Of a stretch of 64,000 nucleotides of DNA, positions 1 to 9,878 are shown piece by piece. Below the pieces are notes generated by a model, which was not told the origin of the DNA, searched no databases, and worked only from the letters and a program-made list of their open reading frames with translations. Positions within the stretch are counted from its first letter, which is position 1. Each line of letters starts with the position of its first letter. Position numbers and translations under genes: made by a program. The DNA is taken from contig CM076990.1 in NCBI GenBank assembly GCA_039090855.1, positions 200,761,232 to 200,825,231 of the forward strand. Direction: 5' to 3'. Source of the DNA: Macrothele yani. Lineage: Eukaryota; Arthropoda; Arachnida; Araneae; Macrothelidae.

Positions 1-1578
1 TTAGCATGCCCATCCAATGCATGGCAAGTGTCCAGTGGTTCAGAGCAATTCAACCTACCTGGGATTGATCCTGTGACCATCTGGTCTGAAGGCTATTGCT
101 GTAATTGCTAGGCCACTCACTGCTCCAAGAAAGCATACTTTCTGTTCCAGCTGTGTAATTATTACATGTCAGCAAATTAAAATGTGTGATATCATTAATG
201 AGCTGTTGGAAAAAAATCACAGCTGTGTAAAGTCTACTCTGCACAATTAGAAGTCAGCTCCTTATCAGACTTGGATGCAAGGGAAAAAAACAATGATGAA
301 CTACATGTTTTCATGTGAGTAGTTGCCAACAATGCTCAAACTAACTGGACTGACTGACTTTAAATAAACTATCGCGTTAGATGCTTTTTTCCACTAAAAG
401 AGGCCCTTAGAGTAAAGCAAACACTTAAAATGTGATTACTAATAAATAGAAAAAAATATCTTCCATCATCATCAAGTAATGGAAATCATGCATCTGAAAT
501 ATTTTTATTGTTTAATGACTCAAAAACTTTGATATCATAATTAAAAAAAATAGTACTTGCTTGGGAAGAGGGCCTGGGGGGGGGGGGTGATTACCTAGGT
601 CTCAGATCCAGCATATGCCAGGCCTAAATAATACTTTACTGACAACGTGTGGATGAACATTTGAGAAATAATTTGTTTCCCACAAAAAGGTAATATTTTT
701 TTATGAGTAAAGCTAGAGCAAATAATTTTATCAGTTCATGTGATCCAGTAGTAAACAATTTAGACTGCTGACCTCTTGTTCTTAGGTGGTGGGTTACCCA
801 CAGTAATTTTTGTATGCCTTCTGTTTTCCCCAGCACAAAGTATTAATTGTATGTATTAGCCTTGTTATTCATATAAATTACCACTCTGTACTAATGAGAC
901 AAAGAAAAAATTCCGATCAGAAATTTTCGTGGTATTCAAAAGTACAAGAGTAGATCACATTCCACATTGCCTTAATAGAAAAAATTGCTAAACATAACAA
1001 AAATATCATCAAAATGAAATGCCTGCTGTTTTTAAATCATGCTAACACATTCTTGAAGTCCTCTTAACTACCAACTTAAATTATAGTGGTTGTTTAATAT
1101 ACAGCAGAAGGTATGAGGAACTATGTGCCACAAATCAAGTGTTAAAATATTTCATCAGTAGCTGACAGACTAATCCCCCTTCAGGTTGCAAAAGGCAGTT
1201 AAGTAATTACAGCTTGTAAGTTTTAATCAGCATGTTTCCTGCAGGATCAGACTTTCCTTTAATGTGAGCAGTTCTTTTCTTTTCTTTTTCCTTTTTTTTT
1301 TTTTTTTGGATGGATGACACATGATGTTCATGTAGTTCCTGATCACAATCAAATCCTAGCCCACAGTCTTTTAATTCTTCAATGCATTTCTCTGCTGAGC
1401 ACTTTTCCACAGTAATGTTAAGTTAAAAGTGATCCTTAAAAAGTATCTGTATAAAAGAAATTTGCAATGATGATTGATGATGATGTGTTTGTTGATGATG
1501 ACAGTGACAAGGAATTCATGGAAGTTCAAAATAAATAGTTTGAGTTCATGTTTTTTTTTTCCTAAAATAAACGCTATG
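1..1578. other. Downstream flank / probable 3' UTR of the Jagged-like gene
   Basis: This stretch follows the minus-strand stop codon at 1579-1581, so its right part is probably 3' UTR. It is AT-rich with short homopolymers (a G run near 577-588, a T run near 1291-1308). Several minus-strand ATTAAA-type hexamers occur (for example near 1221-1226), but none can be chosen as the poly(A) signal by eye. No convincing coding region was seen on either strand. Confidence 0.4.
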
Positions 1579-2042
1579 CTACATTACAACTCCAGGCGCT
1601 TTTCCTTTTGTGTGATTAGACAATTTTTTAAGTGTATTATTTTTTTCAACGTCTTTTTCAGCAGATACAATTGAGTTAATACGTGCCTCTGGTAATTTCG
1701 TTTTGTATATCCTGTTTGGTAAGTCAGTTTTTTCAGGATCAAAGTCGATCATCTCAGAAGATCCACTAGGTACCAGAGAACAGTGCTGTTCTCTAGGTGC
1801 AGTAGGATGCAGGGAGTTGTAGTATCGACACACACTGCTTTCACTTTGGTTGTTTGACTTCTCTTCATTTTCAGCATTATCTGCTTTGAAGTTGTATGAT
1901 GGAGGTTCAGTATCACACTGAACATTTTGTTGCTGTTTTTTGTGGCAGAAGAGCCAGTAGTACCAAGCAAATCCAGCTGCTGTAATCAAGAAGATGAGTA
2001 GAAAAAGCATGGCTATCAGCAGTGGTATATATGATTTTCTTT
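1579..2042 (-). CDS. Ser/JAG: Jagged/Serrate-like ligand, last coding exon: transmembrane helix and cytoplasmic tail
   Basis: This is the last coding exon of a Notch ligand of the Jagged/Serrate type. The acceptor is a T-rich tract ending in cag just above 2042. The first two bases finish a Glu codon begun by the exon at 9069-9228. The reading begins ERKSYIPLL, then a hydrophobic helix of about 22 residues (LLIAMLFLLIFLITAAGFAW) and a stop-transfer cluster CHKKQQQ. About 120 polar cytoplasmic residues follow, ending APGVVM and a TAG stop. In Jagged proteins this segment anchors the ligand, and the tail is used for ubiquitin-dependent endocytosis and sometimes PDZ binding. The last three residues (VVM) could serve as a class II PDZ ligand; that is inference. 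The tail itself is not recognisably conserved, so identity rests on the upstream exons. Confidence 0.85.
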
Positions 2043-2593
2043 CTGCAAAAAAAAATAGAAAAGAAAATGAAATTAAAAAATTACTATTCATTACGATAAA
2101 TATAACATGAAATGGTACAAATTTTTAAATATGTAAGGCACCAGAACAATTATCTACCTACAGATAAAGAATGAACTGAATCCGAAGGAAATGGAAGTTC
2201 ATATCAACATCAGTCTAGTCACATGGCACATGCAGTACAAGCATGCTCCATTCACTAGTCACCATGTGGCAATAGTTTGTGTCTGACAGTGTACAAGTAA
2301 ATGTGGATTTGTAGAAATTGGAACCCTGGTCGGCCACAATATTCCTGAAAAAAGAAGGAAATAGCCCAAAACTGATTCAAGAGTGAATGATATCTGCATA
2401 TAGTAATAATGCATTTTCTGTATACCAAGTAAAATGTTTGTCAAAACAGTTTAAGTAGGGAAGAGAATCAATGAAGCTGACCCATGTTCTAGACAGCCAA
2501 AGTGGTGATTCTGGAAAACTACCAAAACTTGAGGTCATGGTCATGCAAAACTGCTGAATGAATGTCACTGCAATTGCATAAGAATGCAACATT

Positions 2594-2985
2594 TTGGGAC
2601 CACCAGTTTTCATTATCCTTCTTGATTGCTTGGGCATGACCAAGGTTTGTTCTTGCTGGGTCCTCACAATGGTGACTCCTACTCAAAAGCAATGTTGGAT
2701 GCAAGTTTTGCTAGAAAAGATCTGCAGAATTTTTGAAAAAACTCAAGTGAAAAAAACCTGGATCCACCACTGGGACCCTGCGACTAAACAGGAGTCAATG
2801 CAGTAGAAACATCATGGTTCTCCTCTTGAGAAATGTCGGACACAGCTATTTGCAAGAAGGATCATGCTGATGGTGTTTTGGAACTCCGAGGGGATTCTGC
2901 TGGTGGATTACATGCCTCAAAATACAACAATCACTGGGGATGCCTGTGCTCTCTGCTTTGCTCCTAGCAATTATTTTCTCTTCAG
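2594..2985 (+). pseudogene. mariner transposase relic
   Basis: A decayed mariner transposase on the plus strand. The segment LGMTKVCSCWVLTMVTPTQK matches the end of the DNA-binding domain. KTWIHHWDPATKQESMQ then carries the first catalytic Asp region seen in mariner proteins (usual form ETWIHHYDPETKQQSM), with ET changed to KT. A stop follows near 2804 and a frame change leads into VFWNSEGILLVDYMPQNTTI at about 2873-2932, which matches mariner VFWDSEGI. The Tc1-like element starting at 2991 truncates it, and no continuation was recognised after 4217. Confidence 0.75.
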
Positions 2986-2990
2986 ACATA

Positions 2991-4215
2991 CACTGCTGGC
3001 CACCCAAAATGCAACACCAAGAAGGACACGAGATAACAAAGCCAGATTTACTGGACACACGTTGCCACAGTTCCTCAGGCGTAGCCGCAGGTGGTGCTTG
3101 CCGAGCCACTCGGTTGCCAATCAGCGACCAGATGTTTTCGATGGGCAACATATCGGGAGAACAGGCGGGCCACAGCAGCAGTGACACCTGGTGGGCTGTG
3201 AAGAATTGTTGCACGATGCGCGCCACGTGCGGGCGCGCGTTGTCCTGTTAAAATGTGGCCGCTGGCCGGTCCTGCTGGTAAGGCAGGACTACATGCTCCA
3301 AAATGTTGGAGATGTAGCGGTGGCTGTTGAGTGTACAGTCCATGTGTACCAGAGGGGTGCGGGTGTCATATCCAATTGTGCCCCAAACCATAACGCCAGG
3401 TGACGGACCGGTATAGTGATGCATAATGCAGGCATCATACAGTCTCTCGTCACAGTGCCGCCACACACTGATCCGACCATCGTGGTGTTGCAGGCAGAAG
3501 CGGGATTTGTCGGGGAAGACAAAGTTGTGCATTCCGTATTCCAGGTGCGGCGTTCAACGGCCCACTGCCGCCGCACTCGCCGGTGTGTAACGTCAATGGT
3601 AATCAGAGCAATGGGCACCGTGCGACAAGTCTTCGCTCCTGCAGACAACATCGAACGGTACGTGCTGACACAAGTTGTTGTGTAACACACCCTAATTCCT
3701 GCTTTAATGTTCGTGATGTGGCGGTGTAAGCCGTCAATGCCCGTCGCACAACATGCCGGTCCTCTCGTTCGGTGGTGTGCCGCAGCTGCGGCAACCACTC
3801 ACGTCGGTCCGTCCGTCTCTCCTGCACCCACCGAATCCATACTCGCCTCGCTGTGGCTGGATGTCGTCCCACACGGGCGCAGATGTCTCGGTACGATAAA
3901 CCGCTACTGCGATAAGCCACTATTCGTCCTCTGTCAAACTCTGAAAAGTACTGGAATGATTGCCGTATTCTGCGACGAAACATCAGGAAGCTTCCCACGC
4001 ACAGGTCCGGCAGCACAACACACTTCCACTATTTACACCCCGCCTTCTGTGCACCCTTCTTATAGTGCTTCTCAGTGGCGTGCCGAGCGCACATGATTTG
4101 TATATGCCCTGCAATGCTAATCGTTTGCATGTCCTCTCGCGGGCGACGCATGCTGCGAATTTCAGGCCAATCGGATGCTTCCTTCTTGGTGTTGCATTTT
4201 GGGTGGCCAACAGTG
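2991..4215 (-). mobile_element. Tc1-like DNA transposon, copy 1
   Basis: A 1,225-bp element bounded by TA dinucleotides (2989-2990 and 4216-4217). Its terminal inverted repeats start CACTGCTGGCCACCCAAAAT and end with the matching complement. The minus strand reads a Tc1-like transposase in broken frames. The N-terminal helix-turn-helix portion lies at about 4016-3603 (YRDICARVGRHPATARRVW). The first catalytic region and GPSPGVMVWGTIGYDTRTPL lie near 3532-3248. ARIVQQFF, WPACSPDMLPIENIW with the catalytic Glu lies near 3226-3090. Frameshifts separate the pieces, so it cannot make a transposase. About 150 bp near the transposase C-terminus, present in copy 2, are missing here. Confidence 0.92.
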
Positions 4216-4532
4216 TATGTAGGAAAACCTGTGTGGATGCCATTTTTTAAGTGAGGAAAATCAAGATTGCTGTTTGAGAGTAGTTTCAGACAAATAAAAA
4301 AAAGACTTCTATTTTTCTGGGATTTCTTATCTGCCCAAGAATTGATAGTAGTGCATTGATCTTAAAAGGGAATATATTGTAAAACAAAGCAAATTTGAGT
4401 GCACTGTAACACCTTCATCTCCAGGATGATAACTTTTCTAGTGCCTTTTGTAAATTACACTGACTCATTCATTTAATACAAGTTTAAAACTTGAAGAGCA
4501 TATCTGGAATTCCATCAAAAGAAAGCCTTATA

Positions 4533-5892
4533 CACTGCTGGCCACCCAAAATGCAACACCAAGAAGGACACAAGATAGCAAAGCCAGATTTACTGGACAA
4601 GCCCGTGCGGCTTGCGGAACATGCAGACATCAATAGTCCGTGCGGCCTCCATGGCTGGCAATAACGGCCGCTACACACTGCGGCATTGAGCAAAAGAGGC
4701 TTTGGATGTGGGCTTGGGGTATGTCGGTCCAGGCTACTTCCACGCGTTGCCACAGTTCATCAGGCGTAGCCGCGGGGGTGCTTGCCGGGCAACTCGGTTG
4801 CCGATCAGCGACCAGACGTGTTTGATGGGTGACATATCAGGAGAACAGGCGGGTCACGGCAGCAGTGACTCCTGGTGGGCCATGAAGAATTGTTGCACGA
4901 TGCGTGCCACGTGCGGGCGCGCATTGTCCTGTTGAAACGTGACCGCTGGCAGGTCCTGCAGGTAAGGGAGGACTACAGGCTCGAAAACGTCAGAGATGTA
5001 GAGGTGGCTGTTGAGTGTACTGGCGATGCGTATCAGAGGGGTGCGGGTGTCATATCCAATTGTGCCCCAAACCATAACGATAGGCGACGGACCGGTATGG
5101 CGATGCATAATGCAGGCGGCATACAGTCTCTCGACAGGGTGCTGTCACACGCGGATTTGACCATTGTGGTGTTGCCGGCAGAAGCGGGATTCGTCGGAGA
5201 AGACAATGTCGTGCCATTCTGTAGTCCAGGTGCGGCATTCAACGGCCCACTGCTGCCGCACTCGCCGGTGGTGTAACATCAATGGTAATCGGAGCTATGG
5301 CCACCGTGTGACTAGTCCCCGCTCCTGTAGACGACATCGAATGGTATGTGCTGACACAGGTTGTTGTGCAACACACCCTAATTCCTGTGCTACTGTTCGT
5401 GATGTGGCGGTGTGAGCCGTCAATGCCCGCCGCACAACATGCCAGTCTTCTTGTTCGGTGGTGTGCTGCGGCTGCAGCAATTGGTCCATCCGTCCCTCCT
5501 GCACCCACCTAATCCATACTCGCCTCACTGTGGCTGGATGTCGTCCCACAGGGGCGCCAATGTCTTGGTACGATAAACCACTGTCACGATAAGCCACTAT
5601 TTGTCCTCTGTCGAACTCCGAAACGTGCTGGAATGATTGGCGTATTCTGCGACGAAACATGAGGAAGCTTCCCACGCACAGGTCCAGCAGCACAACAGAC
5701 TTCCACTACTTACACCCCATCTTCTGTGCACTGTTCTTATAGTGCTTCTCGGTGGCGTGCCGGGCGTGCATGATTTGCATATGCCCTGCAATGCTAATTG
5801 TTTGCATGTCCTCTCGCGGGCGACGCATGCTGCAAATTTCAGGCCAATCGGATGCTTCCTTCTTTGTGTTGCATTTTGGGTGGCCAGAAGTG
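4533..5892 (-). mobile_element. Tc1-like DNA transposon, copy 2
   Basis: A 1,360-bp relative of the element at 2991, with the same terminal inverted repeats and TA target duplication (4531-4532 and 5893-5894). Minus-strand frames give the N-terminal DNA-binding part at about 5693-5295 (YQDIGAPVGRHPATVRRVW). The central DDE part at 5108-4854 includes FQQDNARPHVARIVQQFF. At the third catalytic position the codon reads Lys (SPIKHVW) rather than Glu, and frameshifts interrupt the gene, so it is inactive. The segment at about 4600-4745 is absent from copy 1, so copy 2 better represents the full-length family. Confidence 0.92.
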
Positions 5893-5894
5893 TA

Positions 5895-6122
5895 GAAAAA
5901 AAGTCATATACAAGGTCTAACAAAGTGGCCAATCAGTTTTCCACTAGAAAATAAACAGAAGTATTTCAGCTTACACATTTTTATGTGTGTTTGTAAATTC
6001 AAATGGTGAGGGATGTAACAATGCTAACGAAAGCTTTTTTGGATTTGAAAACAGAAAATAAAGGTAAGCCCAGTATGTCTCAAAAAATAAGTCAAAACCT
6101 AAAAGCTTTACACACACATTCA
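5895..6122. other. Intronic DNA, nothing recognised
   Basis: AT-rich intron between the second Tc1-like element and a short tandem repeat. No open frame, repeat or motif could be supported. Confidence 0.5.
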
Positions 6123-6216
6123 TATACATGATGCTTCCTCAACCAGTTAAAGTTATACATGATGCTTCCTCAACCAGTTAAAGTTATACATGATGCTTCC
6201 TCAACCAGTTAAAGTT
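6123..6216. repeat. 31-bp tandem repeat, three copies
   Basis: Three nearly perfect head-to-tail units containing TACATGATGCTTCCTCAACC. The shared word ATACATG starts at 6124, 6155 and 6186, a constant 31-bp period. It lies in a long intron and is non-coding. Confidence 0.95.
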
Positions 6217-6554
6217 AAGGAGAAAGCTGTGTTTCAGGAAGGTCCAGTGAGAAATGATCCAAGGAGAGAATGGGATGAATGAGAGGGGAAGGTAAATAAG
6301 TTGAAAATGCTACCTAATGAGCAGTAAAAATTCCTGTGAAGGGGATAAAACTTGATAAAGGTTAAGGATATTCTTAAAATGAGAATTTTAGGGCAATGAG
6401 TAATTAGTTTGGAAACACAGAATAATGACAAAATTTAATTTGCCAGAAGGAAAGACCCTGAAGGAAACAATATCTTTATTTTTTTTTCCTAAAAATTGTG
6501 TGAGTAAGAATGAAATAAACAATATCATAATTGGCACATAAGTGCCATATAACC

Positions 6555-6705
6555 TTTCTCTGTAGCCATCCTTCACAAAAAACTTGGAAAACTACAATTA
6601 CATCGTTGCCTTGAAATGGTAATTGAACCCTCGTCGCCCAATTTGTGTTCAAGCATGCTACTATTACATCACCCAGAACAATGAAGTTCCAAACAACTGA
6701 TGTAT
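6555..6705 (-). repeat. SINE-like, tRNA-derived repeat (copy 1)
   Basis: On the minus strand this reads a tRNA-like promoter. GTGATGTAATAGTAGCATGC resembles an A box and GGGTTCAATTACC resembles the B box (consensus GGTTCRANYCC), about 35 bases apart. A conserved non-tRNA part follows, containing CAAGTTTTTTGTGAAGGATG. The same unit recurs at 34675-34820, 36900-37160 and 46795-47050. That recurrence is what supports a dispersed SINE-like family rather than a tRNA gene; the acceptor stem is not preserved. Confidence 0.6.
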
Positions 6706-9068
6706 CTCAGGAATCTGAATGCTGTTCAGATTTGCACTAGTCAAAGCAATCCAGTGCTTCCTTGTAGCATCAAGACCCATTTCTCATCCAGGTACAGACA
6801 TAGGTCACAAATTCCAGTGCTTCCAAGAACATCTTAGATACCAATGAGAAATGAATCCTCCCACAGAATTAATTCTTTATAAATACATGGAAGGCATATG
6901 CAAATGTCATTATTGGCACAAAGGGGCCATATTTTCACTGTTTTCCATGTAGCTATTCCTTAACTATTTCTATTGTAGCTATTTTTTTCACAGTTTCCCA
7001 TGTAGCTACTATCTCTTCAAAAAACTTGAAAATTACATTGTTTTGGGACTTCCGTTTACTTGTGAAGAATTATTCCTTCAGGTGGATTTGTATGTAAAAT
7101 GTTGCATAAACTAAAAAAAAAAAAAAAGTCCCCCCCCTCCGAACTTTTATGCGGTCATCATAGCTGATCAACCATTTCATTCCATGAACATCAGCACATT
7201 TCAATCATTTGAACATTGGGGGTATCTGAAGGAATTCAGCCGTGCTTAAGCTCCCTAGCGCAACGAAAACATGCTAATTTTGGACAGTTCTATTCCCTTC
7301 CCCTCTATCATCCCTAATAATTGAGAGTGCATTCTGTAGTTTCAAATATTCTATTTATGAGCTAGTTTTCGCGCTGTTCGTTATGCTTTTATTTTCGAAA
7401 TTCCTAACACTTTTGAACTATGGTTGCAGAAACGTTTATGCTTTGGGTTTGTCTGTACGATAATTCGCATGAAAGCGGTTGAATTTCGGCAAAATTTTAG
7501 TATGCTGTTGGGTACAACCTGGAAACCTACCCTCTTGAAAAAGGTCGAAATTAAATTTAAAGGCCACGACATAAGAGCAGTATTTGTTCTCCAAGCTTAG
7601 GAATGTTAACTCACATAAAATCTGTTTGATTGCAACAAAGTTTTGGTATGTTATCAGGGAGGAGAAACCTACCCTTGTAGAAAATGGTCCAACTTGAATT
7701 CAAAGGTCAGGGCATAAGAACAGAATTTATTCTTTATGGTCTTGTGTTTGATAAACTTGATCCATTTGCATCTTTCATCATTTTTATTACTTAAAACTGA
7801 AATTACTTTAAAAAATAATTTGAACATGATACTGTAAAGCGTAATAATCATCCTGGAATTTTTTTGTATATGTCCTGGAAAAGGCCTGGAAAGTCCTTGA
7901 ATTTTTTTCCCCCAAAAGTGTACGGACCCTGTTTCAAGTTTCCTGAAGGGATGACTACATGGGAAACAGTGAAAATACGGCCCCATTCTACTTAATAGTG
8001 ACAGTTGTATATGCCTTCTATGTATTTGTGAAGGGTCATTTCTTCAGGGGGATTTGTTTCATATTGATATCTATGAGGCAATTCTAGTGTCAGCAATTTG
8101 CTATATGCTGGTGACTTGATGCTAATATTCAGTAGGCTGAGTATCATTTTAATCAGCTATGTAAGACTTGCAGAGAATTTTGTGAAAGGATTTAAATATT
8201 GCAAAATCTCTTATATTAAGTAACTGCAAACTGGACTCTGTTATGTTTGCCTTAGAGTACTTCCTGTTGTGATGTTACCTTTCTTTTAACTGATTTTTAT
8301 GTTTATCAGAGCTTTCAAAGTCTTCAAGGATTGTTTATATATTAATGAAATTTTCTATAGTACTGTGTGTTTGGGAATTCCCATGGATGAGGCATCTTGC
8401 CAGTTAATTGCCACTTGGAAAATACTTTTTGAACTAATTGCTTCATCACATTTCTGGAAAATTATGTAAACAGAAGTAGAGCCAAATCTTTGTTGCTTAT
8501 GAGAAAATCAGTTTTTGTGTATATTTTATGAATGAAGCATGTCTCAATAATAACAAGTACAAAACTAAAGATATGTGCACGGAAAAGTACCATAATGAAT
8601 GTATTATCATTAATGCAAAGCATACCAACATAGCCCTTGGGATTTATGCTTAAATGAAAATGGTTCATAGACTAAGGGATGGGGGAATGTTGAAGACTCC
8701 AATGTTGTAACTTACATTAGGTTTATATTCCCTGTAATCTTCATTAAGTTATTACATTGAAACTCTGGTATATTTTCTAAGCTAGTAGACATCCTTTTGC
8801 TTATTATATTTGTTATAACGTGATTCCATGGATGTTTACCTGAGTGTGAAGATAATTAATTTCCTTATTAACAAAGTGTATGCACACTGTTCTTTAAAGC
8901 TTCAAATATGGATGTGGTTGAAGATAGAAAATCTCATGTCAGCATAAAACCAAGAATCGTTATATTTCGGGAAAATTATCACATCATGAGTATTTTAGAT
9001 TGTCAGACCAGTCATTGTCATAATGAGTTTTATATTTGGTCTGCATAACAGGAAACTTTCATATTTAC
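6706..9068. other. Intronic DNA with fragments of a dispersed repeat
   Basis: No genes. The part from about 6700 to 6900 matches the flank at 36680-36880 (shared wording near CATTTCTCATCCA and AGAATTAATTCTT), so the SINE-like unit is part of a larger dispersed repeat. Short shared pieces around a motif CCATGTAGCTA recur at about 6950-7020 and, inverted, near 7950. A run of A then C occurs at about 7114-7138. The rest to 9068 is unremarkable intron. Confidence 0.45.
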
Positions 9069-9228
9069 CTGTTGTTTCTGCATTGATCATTGAAGTTTCT
9101 ACTTTCACTTCAAGTATTGCAGTGAGCAAAGAATTGTTGTAGTGCTTGCGACTTATCAGATCTGCAGTTTTCTTTGTAACATTACTGATGAGATGGAAAT
9201 TTTCAATTGTTCCTTCTCTTGTTGTAGA
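9069..9228 (-). CDS. Ser/JAG: Jagged/Serrate-like ligand, juxtamembrane exon
   Basis: A 160-nt exon with acceptor ttgttcccag and donor GTAAATAT. It starts in phase 0 after the exon at 19973 and ends with one base (G) that makes Glu with the terminal exon. The product contains IENFHLISNVTKKTADLIS and then LLTAILEVKVETSMI. By eye this aligns with the extracellular juxtamembrane region of vertebrate JAG1 (EITDKIIDLVSKRDGNSSL, then AAVAEVRV). Two N-glycosylation sequons (NVT, NNS) are present. The region leads directly into the transmembrane helix at the start of the next exon. Confidence 0.9.
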
Positions 9229-9878
9229 CTGGGAACAAAAGAAAAAAAGAGATTATATTAATCTACATTTGAGAAGGCATTCCTGAATAAATAGAAATTA
9301 ATCATCATATGCAGGGTGATGCGTTTGGATAGGGATAATTTAAAAAATGCTGTGGTATGGCTTGTGACTGATATAACTCAATATTTGTCAGAAATTACCT
9401 TTATGGGTGGAAGTTTGTCTAGCCTAGGGATCGGCAACTCAGCACTTAAGAAGGGCCAAAAAGTTGTAAAATACACATACTTTACTTTTAGAATAGCCAT
9501 GAATGGCGGCAATGTGAACTGTGGCGTCCACTGCAGCCCCCAGCTGACACAGGCAAAATCTTCGAAAATATATGCACAATATTTAATATAGATCTTGATT
9601 ATACATATTTAATATTATTTGTTTCAAATTAAAATATATAGCGGAATCAAAGTTTCACAAAATCTTCACTTTAAAGCAATATGAAGCCGACACGTGTAGT
9701 TAACAGAGTACCGATAGCAGCTGTTTTTTGAAAGAAAAAACACAGCAAGCAAAAAAGTGAAGGAAGAAACATTCAGAGTTTGTTTTTTTTTCCTGATGCC
9801 AGTTTTCAGCTCATTCATCACAGACATATTCCAAGTGAAAAAGAAAAATTTTTTTTACAATTTTAACAAACTTTAGTT

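Noticed and set aside
3707..4250. Plus-strand frames of up to 129 codons across the first Tc1-like element
   Set aside because: They are antisense shadows of the minus-strand transposase, which alone shows the DNA-binding and DDE words.
6123..6216. CRISPR-like or regulatory array
   Set aside because: Three contiguous 31-bp units with no spacers in an animal intron; a simple tandem repeat explains it.
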